A stretch of DNA of 64,000 nucleotides from Melastoma dodecandrum. Lineage: Eukaryota > Streptophyta > Magnoliopsida > Myrtales > Melastomataceae. This document shows positions 53,018 through 62,024 of this stretch, piece after piece. Within the stretch, counting starts at the first letter, position 1. The number at the start of each line of letters is the position of its first letter. Made by a program: the position numbers and the translations under genes. The stretch lies in NCBI GenBank assembly GCA_029817715.1, contig JARUPY010000607.1:1860001-1924000 (forward strand), read 5' to 3'. The notes under the pieces were generated by a model, which ran no database searches, was not told the DNA's origin, and saw nothing but the letters and a program-made list of their open reading frames with translations.

Positions 53018-53947
53018 ATGCGACGAACTCGAAGTACGGAAATTCTTCCTTTTGATCCTGAAATCGAAAGGACTTTCCGTAGACTGGTTCGTGAGAAAGC
53101 TAGAGCACAACAAAGCAACATGGACGGAAACCTAATTCCACCTCAACAGAACGAGGGTCAACAGGACATTGATAATAGGCCGATGGTGGAATTCACTTCA
53201 GCAAAACCTCACATCAACCGGTTCTGTATCATTGCGTCTGTGATTCAAGCTCGGGACTTTGAGATAAAAACTTCAGTGATCCAGATGATTCAGAATTCAG
53301 TGATGTTTCGAGGGTCAGCGATTGAGGATCCACATGAGCATTTGAGCAAGTTCTTAAGCATTTGCGACAGTTTCAGGCAAAACGGAGTAGCACAAGGTGC
53401 AGTTCGATTGAAGTTATTTCCCTTCTCCTTGAAGGATAGAGCATGGAGTTGGTTAAACTCGCTACCTGCTGGATCAATCAATACCTGGGAACAGATGGAA
53501 GAAGCATTTTTAGATCAATATTTCCCGCCATCCAAGATATCCCACATGAGGAATGAAATCTGCACATTCAAGCAACATGAGACAGAAACTTTCGTGGAGG
53601 CTTGGGAGCGCTTCAAAAATTTATTAATTCAGTGCCCATATCATGATCTACCGGGATGGCGACAATTGGAAGCTTTTTACAATGGGTTGTCGGAAACATC
53701 GTGCAAGGACCTCAACTTAGCATCGAACGGATCATTCCTACGAAAATCATACGTAGAAGGAAGGGAGCTTTTGGAGACTATGAGGAGAACATGTGTACCG
53801 AGTCAATCGTTCGACCGAATAAGTGGTAGAAAAGTTTCGGGTGCTCATGAACTGGATGCACTCACATCTATTCAAGCGCAGATATCGGCGTTGGCCAAGA
53901 AGTTTGAGTCGGTGAATGTACAGTCCATCCAAGGTACAACTAGATGA
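53018..53947 (+). CDS. gag: Athila gag protein (ends at an in-frame TGA)
   Basis: 309 aa. It contains the retrotransposon gag (capsid) domain: GSAIEDPHEHLSKFLSICD, LKLFPFSLKDRAWSWLNSLP, WEQMEEAFLDQYFPPSK and ETFVEAWERFKNLL, about residues 85-240. It stops at TGA 53945-53947, directly before a zinc knuckle that continues in the same frame ([13 protein letters not shown]). In related elements gag and pol form one long frame, so this stop is most simply a nonsense mutation; read-through is the alternative. A 309-aa gag would lack its nucleic-acid-binding knuckle. Confidence 0.88.
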   Translation: MRRTRSTEILPFDPEIERTFRRLVREKARAQQSNMDGNLIPPQQNEGQQDIDNRPMVEFTSAKPHINRFCIIASVIQARDFEIKTSVIQMIQNSVMFRGSAIEDPHEHLSKFLSICDSFRQNGVAQGAVRLKLFPFSLKDRAWSWLNSLPAGSINTWEQMEEAFLDQYFPPSKISHMRNEICTFKQHETETFVEAWERFKNLLIQCPYHDLPGWRQLEAFYNGLSETSCKDLNLASNGSFLRKSYVEGRELLETMRRTCVPSQSFDRISGRKVSGAHELDALTSIQAQISALAKKFESVNVQSIQGTTR

Positions 53948-56900
53948 TGTGATATCTGCGGTGGTGGACATATAACAGATCAATGTTCTGCAAGCATGGA
54001 AGAGGCTAATTTTATTGGAAATCAAAGGAACAATCCCTATTCCAACACGTATAATTCGGGATGGAGGAACCATCCTAACTTCTCTTGGAAAGGACAACAA
54101 ACGGTGGATCATCGAGCAACACAACCTCCGGGATTTCAGCAACCCAAAGCCCCAGAACTAGAAAAGAAGACGAATTTTGAGGATTTGATGATGAAGTACA
54201 TGGCGAATCAAGATGCCATAATAAAGAATCAAACAGCATCAATAAGGAACTTGGAGAATCAAGTCAGTCAGCTCGCTCAAGCCTTGAACTCGCGTCAACA
54301 AGGAGGCTTGCCAAGTGATACTGAGGTCAATCCACGAGAATATGTTAAAGCAGTAACTTTGAGAAACGGCCGGGCACTTGAAGATGTACCACCAAAAATT
54401 CGGTCGAGTGACAATAAAAAGTCAAGTGATATTAGTGATCTTCCACAAGAGCCAATCAATGAGGAAACGAATACATCCAGGCTGAACAAAGGACGAGATC
54501 AGGAATTTGAGAATTTTCACAGAACCGAGAAGGATGTGTCCTCCGGATCTGAAGGACGCGTCTCTGGACATTCTGTGGAAGAAGCAGCACAGAAGGACGC
54601 GACCCTGCCATCTGAAGGACGTGTCCTTCCCCCAACTGAACAACCACATCGTCCCACTTGGATAATACCCAACATGGGGAAGATAGAACGACCACCACTT
54701 CCATTCCCTCAAAGAGCTAAGAAGCATGATGAAGCCCAATTCCGTAAGTTTCTCGACGTGTTTAAGAAACTCCATATTAACATTCCTTTTGCAGAAGCTC
54801 TTGAGCAGATGCCGAGTTACGTCAAGTTCATGAAGGACATTCTATCGAAAAAAAGAAGGTTAGGTGAGTTTGAAACCGTTGCACTAACGGAAGAATGCAG
54901 TGCCATATTGCAACGAAAACTTCCTCCTAAACTACAAGATCCAGGTAGTTTCACTATCCCTTGTACTATCGGCTCACAATTTCATGGTAAGGCTTTGTGT
55001 GATCTTGGTGCGAGTATCAATCTTATGCCTTTATCTGTATACCATGAGTTAGGTTTGGGGGAAGTGAAACCTACGTCTGTGACATTGCAATTAGCTGATA
55101 GATCAATAACATATCCTAGAGGTATTGTTGAAGATGTGCTTGTTAAAGTGGATAAGTTTATCTTTCCAGCGGACTTCGTAGTTTTAGATTTTGAGGAAGA
55201 TAAGAATATCCCCATCATCTTAGGGAGGCCATTCTTGGCAACAGGTAGAGCACTCATTGATGTTCAAAAGGGTGAATTGACCATTCGGGTTAATGATCAG
55301 GAGGTAACCTTTAATGTTTTAAAATCGATGAAATGCCCGAGTGAACCTGATGAATGCTTTCTTATTGATGTTTTGAATAGGTACGCTACCGAGATGCCCT
55401 ATGATGATCCACTTGAAATTGCAATGAATTCAATGTCATCCGACAATGAAGAAGTACAAGAAGTGACAAAATCAATAGATGCAACACCACACATGTTAAG
55501 GAGAGCACATTTTGAAGCTTTAGAGAGGCCGCATAATCCGATGAAACCATCGATTGAAGAACCACCCCAATTGGAGTTAAAACCATTACCTGAACACCTG
55601 AGGTATGCATATCTTGGAAGTAATGAAACTCTGCCCATTATTATTTCATCGGAATTAACAGTGACACAGGAAGAAAAATTACTTCGAGTCTTGAGGGAAT
55701 ATAAACGAGCATTAGGGTGGACAATTGCTGATATTCGAGGTATCAGTCCATCAATTTGCATGCACAAGATTTTGCTAGAAGAAAATCATAAGGTTTCGGT
55801 GGAGAATCAACGACGACTCAACCCAAACATGAAGGAAGTAGTCAAGAAGGAAATCATCAAATGGCTTGATGCAGGTATAATATATCCGATTTCTGACAGT
55901 TCTTGGGTGAGTCCTGTGCAGTGTGTACCTAAGAAAGGTGGGATGACCGTTGTCTCCAACGAAAAGAATGAGCTCATTCCCACGCGTACGGTGACTGGTT
56001 GGCGAGTTTGCATGGATTATAGGAAGTTGAATAAAGCCACAAGAAAGGATCACTTCCCACTTCCATTTATAGATCAAATGTTGGATCGCCTGGCAGGTAA
56101 AGGATTTTACTGTTTTCTAGATGGTTATTCTGGATATAACCAAATTGCCATAGCAGCAGAAGATCAAGAAAAGACTACTTTTACATGCCCGTATGGTACG
56201 TTTGCTTTTCGTCGAATGCCTTTTGGTCTATGTAATGCCCCAGCTACGTTTCAGAGATGCATGATGTCTATTTTCACTGATATGGTTGAGCAGTGCCTTG
56301 AAGTTTTTATGGACGATTTTTCCATCTTTGGGATGTCTTTTGATGATTGCTTGACAAATTTAGCTCGCGTGCTGAAACGTTGTGAAGAAACAAACCTTAT
56401 TTTAAATTGGGAAAAATGCCATTTTATGGTTCGAGAGGGTATTGTTCTTGGACACAGGATATCAAATAAGGGGATTGAAGTGGATCGAGCAAAGATAGAA
56501 ACGATCGAGAAGTTGCCGCCACCAACATCAGTCAAAGCAATCCGGAGTTTTCTTGGACACGCAGGATTTTACAGAAGATTTATCAAGGACTTTTCCAAAA
56601 TTTCCAAACCACTTTGCAATCTCTTAGAAAAGGACAGGTCCTTTATTTTCGATGATGACTGCCTTAGTGCCTTCAACGAGCTCAAGCAAAGGTTAATTTC
56701 TGCCCCTATAGTTATTGCACCTGATTGGAATTTACCATTTGAACTAATGTGCGATGCAAGCGACTACGCGGTTGGAGCCGTTCTAGGACAAAGAGTGAAT
56801 AAGGTATTTCATGTCATTTACTATGCAAGTCGAACTCTTGATGATGCTCAGGTAAATTACACTACCACTGAAAAAGAATTACTTGCGATTGTCTTTGCCT

Positions 56901-58057
56901 TTGATAAATTTCGGAGTTATCTTGTCGGTACGAAAGTTATTGTGTTTACTGACCATTCTGCCATCAAGTACTTGATCTCAAAGAAGGAGGCAAAGCCGCG
57001 ACTTATCAGGTGGGTTCTTCTTTTGCAAGAGTTTGACCTTGAAATCAAGGACAGAAAGGGTTCCGAGAACCAGGTTGCTGATCATTTATCGAGGTGTCAA
57101 CGTGTGGGAAACATCACCAGGAGACACGAGATGCCGTTGCAAAGCATCCTTGAAGTTGAGCTCTTCGATGTGTGGGGTATCGATTTTATGGGTCCCTTTA
57201 TTTCATCTTTCAATAATAAGTATATCCTTATGGCTGTTGATTATGTTTCGAAGTGGATGGAAGCAGTAGCGTTGCCTTCTAATGATTCTAAAGTCGTGTG
57301 CAAGTTTTTGAAAAAACAGATTTTTACCCGATTTGGCACACCACGGGCTATCATAAGCGACGAAGGGACGCACTTCTGCAACCGCTATTTTGATCAACTC
57401 CTGAAAAAGTATGGTATCAAGCACAAGATAGCTATAGCGTATCACCCACAGACGAGCGGGCAAGTCGAAGTCTCTAATCGGGAAATCAAGCGTATTTTAG
57501 AGAAAACGGTATGTCCAACGAGGAAGGATTGGTCAACGAAGTTAGACGATGCATTGTGGGCATACAGGACAGCATACAAAAATCCAATTGGGATGTCACC
57601 ATACAGAATGGTTTTTGGTAAGGCATGTCATCTTCCGGTGGAACTCGAGCATAAAGCGTATTGGGCTCTGAAGAAGTTGAACCTCAATCTCGAAGAAGCA
57701 GGTGAAAGAAGATTACTTCAATTGAATGAGGTTGATGAACTTCGGTTGCAAGCATATGACAGTGCGAGAGTGTACAAGGACAAGACAAAGAAATGGCACG
57801 ATGGTAAGATCATACCCAGACACTTCGAGACAGGCCAACTGGTATTGCTGTTCAACTCCCGACTCAAATTATTCCCTGGGAAACTAAAATCGCGATGGTC
57901 GGGCCCTTTCCGAGTTGTTGAAGTATTCCCATATGCAGCAATTGAAGTTTTAGATGAGAGTTCGGGAAGGATATTCAAAGTAAATGGACAACGGCTAAAA
58001 CATTATCGGGGAAGCTTTGAACGGGAAACATCATCGATTAACTTGAAAGAGCCTTGA
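53948..58057 (+). CDS. pol: Athila pol: zinc knuckle, protease, RT, RNase H, integrase
   Basis: Open from the codon after the gag stop to 58057; the first ATG is 53996, giving 1,353 aa counted from there. Zinc knuckle just upstream of that ATG. A repeat-encoded linker follows (about residues 165-220, with SEGRV twice). Aspartic protease DLGAS (Asp336). Reverse transcriptase with FMDDF (Asp773-Asp774). RNase H about 915-1030 ([23 protein letters not shown]). Integrase D,D35E: Asp1063, Asp1122, Glu1158. Between RNase H and integrase, HLSR (1030-1033) is followed at once by [10 protein letters not shown], so the linker and most of the integrase HHCC zinc domain are missing in frame (junction about 57094). 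Otherwise the frame is free of stops, which is unusual for an old element. Confidence 0.92.
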   Translation, partial: CDICGGGHITDQCSASMEEANFIGNQRNNPYSNTYNSGWRNHPNFSWKGQQTVDHRATQPPGFQQPKAPELEKKTNFEDLMMKYMANQDAIIKNQTASIRNLENQVSQLAQALNSRQQGGLPSDTEVNPREYVKAVTLRNGRALEDVPPKIRSSDNKKSSDISDLPQEPINEETNTSRLNKGRDQEFENFHRTEKDVSSGSEGRVSGHSVEEAAQKDATLPSEGRVLPPTEQPHRPTWIIPNMGKIERPPLPFPQRAKKHDEAQFRKFLDVFKKLHINIPFAEALEQMPSYVKFMKDILSKKRRLGEFETVALTEECSAILQRKLPPKLQDPGSFTIPCTIGSQFHGKALCDLGASINLMPLSVYHELGLGEVKPTSVTLQLADRSITYPRGIVEDVLVKVDKFIFPADFVVLDFEEDKNIPIILGRPFLATGRALIDVQKGELTIRVNDQEVTFNVLKSMKCPSEPDECFLIDVLNRYATEMPYDDPLEIAMNSMSSDNEEVQEVTKSIDATPHMLRRAHFEALERPHNPMKPSIEEPPQLELKPLPEHLRYAYLGSNETLPIIISSELTVTQEEKLLRVLREYKRALGWTIADIRGISPSICMHKILLEENHKVSVENQRRLNPNMKEVVKKEIIKWLDAGIIYPISDSSWVSPVQCVPKKGGMTVVSNEKNELIPTRTVTGWRVCMDYRKLNKATRKDHFPLPFIDQMLDRLAGKGFYCFLDGYSGYNQIAIAAEDQEKTTFTCPYGTFAFRRMPFGLCNAPATFQRCMMSIFTDMVEQCLEVFMDDFSIFGMSFDDCLTNLARVLKRCEETNLILNWEKCHFMVREGIVLGHRISNKGIEVDRAKIETIEKLPPPTSVKAIRSFLGHAGFYRRFIKDFSKISKPLCNLLEKDRSFIFDDDCLSAFNELKQRLISAPIVIAPDWNLPFELMCDASDYAVGAVLGQRVNKVFHVIYYASRTLDDAQVNYTTTEKELLAIVFAFDKFRSYLVGTKVIVFTDHSAIKYLISKKEAKPRLIRWVLLLQEFDLEIKDRKGSENQVADHLSRCQRVGNITRRHEMPLQSILEVELFDVWGIDFMGPFISSFNNKYILMAVDYVSKWMEAVALPSNDSKVVCKFLKKQIFTRFGTPRAIISDEGTHFCNRYFDQLLKKYGIKHKIAIAYHPQTSGQVEVSNREIKRILEKTVCPTRKDWSTKLDDALWAYRTAYKNPIGMSPYRMVFGKACHLPVELEHKAYWALKKLNLNLEEAGERRLLQLNEVDELRLQAYDSARVYKDKTKKWHDGKIIPRHFETGQLVLLFNSRLKLFPGKLKSRWSGPFRVVEVFPYAAIEVLDESSGRIFKVNGQRLKHYRGSFERETSSINLKEP
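54532..54626 (+). repeat. Palindrome array within gag-pol
   Basis: Four variants of GGACGCGTCC at 54532-54541, 54554-54563, 54595-54604 and 54617-54626. Starts are 22, 41 and 22 bp apart. Translated in frame, they give a repeated peptide (KDVS...SEGRV, KDAT...SEGRV). Confidence 0.85.
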
Positions 58058-59602
58058 AAACGAGAAGAGAGTCAAGCTGATGACTATAAATCAAGCGCTT
58101 CTCGGGAGGCAACCCGAGTTTACTTTTATTTTCATGGTTATTTTTGCATAAGTTTATCTTTTTATTTTACTTTTTATTGACAATTTTTGTTTTATTTTGT
58201 AGAAAATTCAAGGACGCGTCCCTCACAGCCAAGGACGCGACCTCGGGCATTCTGCAATTTTACAGAATCATGGAGGACGCATCCTCCAATTTGAAGGACG
58301 TGTCCCTCCGAAAAAAAAAAGAAAGAGAAAAACAAAATATAAAATAGTTATAATTTCTTTTAAGGGACAATCCTAACCCATTTTTTTTTTGCAGCCTTCG
58401 TTTGCCGATTTCCAGAAGGAGGAGGAGCTTGGTTCGGATAATGACAACCCCCACGACCTTGAGGACGAAAATGATGATGATGACGGCGACGACTAGCTCA
58501 CCCCAGGGGAGTACTTTGTTCTTCATCTCTTACTATTCATATTTACATCGGGGCGATGTCTAGTCTAGGTTTGGGGGTGTTGTTTGTGCTGCAAGTATGC
58601 TTATCTATGTGATTTGGGTTGATAGTCATTTCTAATTTATTGCTTGCTAGTAGTGTTTTGATTTTTAGTTTTGATTTTTTAGGTCATTTCTAGAGTAAGT
58701 CTAGGTGTGTCTAACTCTTTAGTAGACTTGACGATAACTTTGATGAGCTGACCCTTATTCGATGATGACTTATTACGCACATGCTTACGACTTATGGAAG
58801 AGTGAAAATTGAGCTTAATTGAGTGATTAAACTGTTTTTTTTTTTGTTGGTAATAATTCCTCGGTATGGATTGGTAGTGAGTGAAAACAATTCTCGAAAT
58901 CTAATAACGCATAGTAGTTGGTGCTGAGTGGGGCTGGCTAGGCATTGATTTGAAACAAGTTCTTAAAAAAAAGAAAAAAAGAAAAGTAAAAGAAAAAAAA
59001 AAGAAGAGTTACCAAGGCTCTGAGTACCAATGTTTAGGCGTGTAAAAAAAAAAGAAGAAAGAGAAATAAAGTGATTGAAATGTGATTGGCGCCTAAATAT
59101 GTACTTGTGGTGTGAGTCCTTTTGGTGTACTCGAGAATGAGATCCGAGGGGTGCTTCATCGCCTAATGCCTTGGTCCAACTGGACTAGGAGTCATTGATC
59201 AAATACTCGTTACATGGGTACACTAGAATGTGATGAAACATTTAGAGTCGTGTAGCTGAAATAAAGGTTGTGTGAAAAAATAAATAAATAATGGTTGAGA
59301 ATCCTGAGGACGAGTGGATGATTAGTGTTTGGTTGGTTTCTACAAAGTGCCGGTCTAATATGTTTTATTGGAAGTCTTTAATTGTTGATTTCACTACATG
59401 ACATACCAAGATGATAGTTTCGAACATTATGTGAAGTTTGATCAAATTGAAATTGTTTTTCTTGACAAATGACTCGACCAGCGGAAGTGAGCATGTGCAT
59501 TGCTGAGAATAGAGAGAGGGTTGTTCAGATTGGATTGAGTTGGGTATTGCTGAAGAGTTATCTTTCTGTGTTTTTCTATTTGCTCGAGGACTAGCAAATT
59601 GT
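58058..59602 (+). other. Athila 3' untranslated region, no env-like ORF
   Basis: About 1.5 kb without a coding frame. It begins with a second palindrome array (58212-58305) and includes A-rich tracts near 58960-59060. Full Athila elements often carry an env-like ORF here; none is detectable. Confidence 0.8.
58212..58305 (+). repeat. Palindrome array in Athila 3' region
   Basis: Four variants of GGACGCGTCC at 58212-58221, 58233-58242, 58275-58284 and 58296-58305. Starts are 21, 42 and 21 bp apart. A TTCTG word falls in the empty middle slot, as it does after the LTR pair and inside the gag-pol array. Confidence 0.85.
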
Positions 59603-59615
59603 AGGTTTGGGGGTG
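59603..59615 (+). other. Polypurine tract of the Athila element
   Basis: AGGTTTGGGGGTG immediately before the 3' LTR. This T-interrupted G tract is the usual plus-strand primer of Athila elements. Confidence 0.8.
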
Positions 59616-61078
59616 TGATAACTCTATGAAAGTAGGGTTATTTCGTATCTCTAATGATGCTTTATGTGGTTAGTCGTACGAGTATTGATAGGAATTTGGT
59701 AGGATTTGAGTACTTTTTAGTTTAGTTTTAATTTAAGTCGTTCTTTGTTATTTTCGTAGTTTTTGAATCTATTTTGAGTTGAATCTTTTATTTGGTTGAT
59801 GCCTCTTGGTTTGTCATGTTTTAATGTAGGAAAATGAAGGAAATTATGAAGCTGGAACGAAGTGAAGTGCATATGAGCAGGAATTTTCTAGAGAGCAGAA
59901 GGACGCGTCCTTCAGTTCTCAGGGACGCGTCCTTGGAGGTTCTGTGGATTCAAGTGACCACCCGACGAACCTCTTTCCAAATCGCTCAAAGAGTCTTCAA
60001 ATCTTCCGGAGACTACATTATGAAGACATAGAGGATCAACTAGGCATTTATTTGGTACTTTAATTTATTTTATTTTATTCTCCCTAGAGATATTATCTAG
60101 ATTTGGAGAATATTAGGAAATCTTTCTAGGAGGGAAATGAGATATTCTGTTTTAGAGAATTTTAGGGAGATTTATTCTGAGGGGAAGAGGAGGACATTGG
60201 ACGTTCGAATCAGGAGCGGAGAAGAGGTGACGGCTAGGGTTGAAGCGGAGATCGAGACGAGGCTACTGCTTCTTAGATCGGGAGGGCGTTTCCCTCTTTT
60301 CCTTCTTTCCCGTTGATTTCTATGTCGTTATTGTTTTCTCTTGAACTTGGGATGAACTTCTTTTACGTTATGAACTAATTTCTTTTTCTAGGACTTCAAT
60401 GGAACTTAGCGATTTTATTTAACGAGTGAATTCATTTTCTCCGTGTTATTCAAATTCGTGTTGTTACTTATTCAAATCTTGATCTTAATGCGGTTAATTG
60501 CCTGATCACCAATTAATTTGAACTGGAGACCTATTCGGGCTTGGAAAAGTTGTTTAGGTTAAGCCGTGGATTGAATAGCCTAAGTTAGCGTCTCGTTGGA
60601 AAACGGAGCTAATTAGGGAAATGGATAGGAATATACCGAATCGCCTTAGGTAGCTATTTAGGGTTGTTGCATAATGGGTTCCCACTAGTTAATTGCCTAG
60701 GAATAGAGTGATTAGCTCGATACAGGGAATACGTCCTTAGAGCTTTCGGAAGAGGCGTAAGGAGATAATCGAACCCTAGGTTAGTAACTTGAGAATTTGA
60801 TAACTAGAGAAATGAAGGAACGAGTCAGATAATTCGTTAGGGGAAATTGATAGTCCTAGGCTTTTAATATTTGATTGAACTACCGTTTATTTGCATTTTA
60901 TTTCTCTCTTTTATTATCATTCATCTTGTTTGACTTGACCTCAATATTGTTAAACGTGCGACCGCTAGGAATTTCTTTCTCTGTTGATTCTCTGTGGGAT
61001 CGACCTCTACTTACCCTATCTACAAGTTAGTTAGGTTTGCTAGAGTATTTAATTTGCCGCCTTCGACAAGCGTGATCA
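59616..61078 (+). repeat. 3' LTR of the Athila element
   Basis: 1,463 bp, eight shorter than the 5' LTR because of one 8-bp deletion (the duplicate GGAAGATC near 52082 is single here). Palindrome pair at 59899-59912 and 59923-59932. Followed by the target duplication AACAC and then copia sequence. Confidence 0.95.
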
Positions 61079-61083
61079 AACAC

Positions 61084-62024
61084 CCTCACAGTTGTATGTT
61101 TAGATACCGGACTAAATGTTTCGATGTAATATATTCCTTCCTTTTGTGTGTAGCCTTTTGCAACTAACCCGGCTTTGTACTTATCTATACTCCCATCATC
61201 TTTGTATTTGGTTTTAAACAACCACTTGCATCCAATCGGAGATTTCCCCTCTGGTAGCTCGGAAACAGTCCAGGTTTTATTCTCAACCAGTGCTTGAAGC
61301 TCAGCAGCTATGGCTTGTCGCCAATGTTCATCAAGAACAGCCTCCTCATAACAGGTTGGGTCAGAATGAGTCATAACATTCACAGTAAAAACTTTATAGG
61401 ATCGAGACAAAGAATTATATGAAACAAAATTATGAATAGGATAAGCAGTAGAAAACTGACCAGAGGAAGAAGATGGACTAGCACCAGAGAGTGCTAGAGA
61501 CAAATGATAGTCCTTCAAATAAGAAGGCAAGTTATTGACCCTAGAACTCCTCCTATGACATGCATTCTCAACTTGACTACCTAATGGTTCTATATGCTGA
61601 ATATCACTTTGGTGCAATAAATTTTGACTGTCTGGACTATCATCAGTAGCACAGTCATGCTGTTGCACTATTTCATTATGCATAGATGGAATAAACTCTG
61701 GTAAAGACAACTTTATGAAATCCAATTCAGATGTGACATCATGAGTATTGTGTTCTTTAAATGGAAAAACATATTCATAGAAACAAACATTCCTTGATTT
61801 GCAAATTCTTTGAGTGATTAAGTCATAAACCTTGTAGCCTTTAGTTCCAAGATGATATCCTATAAAGACACATTTTGTGGCTCTTGTATCAAGTTTGTGT
61901 CTCCCTTGCTGTATAGTTGACATAAAACAAAGACAGCCAAATACTCTAAAATGAGAATAATCTGGCTTTCTGAGAAACAAAATTTCAAAAGGTGTTTTAT
62001 CTTTCGGAACTAAAGAGGGCAGTC
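61084..62024 (-). mobile_element. Ty1/copia element, middle part (integrase end and RT start)
   Basis: A minus-strand coding stretch of about 310 residues: integrase C-terminal region (KTPFEILFLRKPDYSHFRVF, CVFIGYHLGTKGYKVYDL), a linker, then the start of reverse transcriptase (EAVLDEHWRQAIAAELQALV, TWTVSELPEGKSPIGCKWLF, TQKEGIYYIETFSPVSKHTT). The last codons before 61084 (TTVRVF) continue at 51417 with LTLAAMHNWH once one copy of AACAC is discounted, proving that the two copia pieces are one gene. The integrase catalytic core, protease, gag and 5' LTR are not in the window. Confidence 0.9.

Larger units (their letters stand above)
51418..61078 (+). mobile_element. Full-length Athila-type Ty3/gypsy retrotransposon
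   Basis: A complete insertion of 9,661 bp: 5' LTR 51418-52888, primer site, gag-pol frame 53018-58057, untranslated 3' part, purine tract, 3' LTR 59616-61078. Target-site duplication AACAC at 51413-51417 and 61079-61083. The LTR termini are TGAT...ATCA. The lineage rests on the tRNA-Asp-type primer site, the gag type, the FMDDF RT motif and the [15 protein letters not shown] integrase stretch. No env-like ORF is present: 58058-59615 is non-coding. The two LTRs differ by about 31 substitutions by my hand count plus one 8-bp deletion, so about 2%, which suggests an insertion under a million years old at commonly used plant LTR rates. It is defective through a gag stop and an integrase deletion. 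Confidence 0.95.

Noticed and set aside
53018..58057. gag-pol frame as an endogenous virus
   Set aside because: Structure, primer site and target duplication are those of an Athila-type LTR retrotransposon with no env-like gene.
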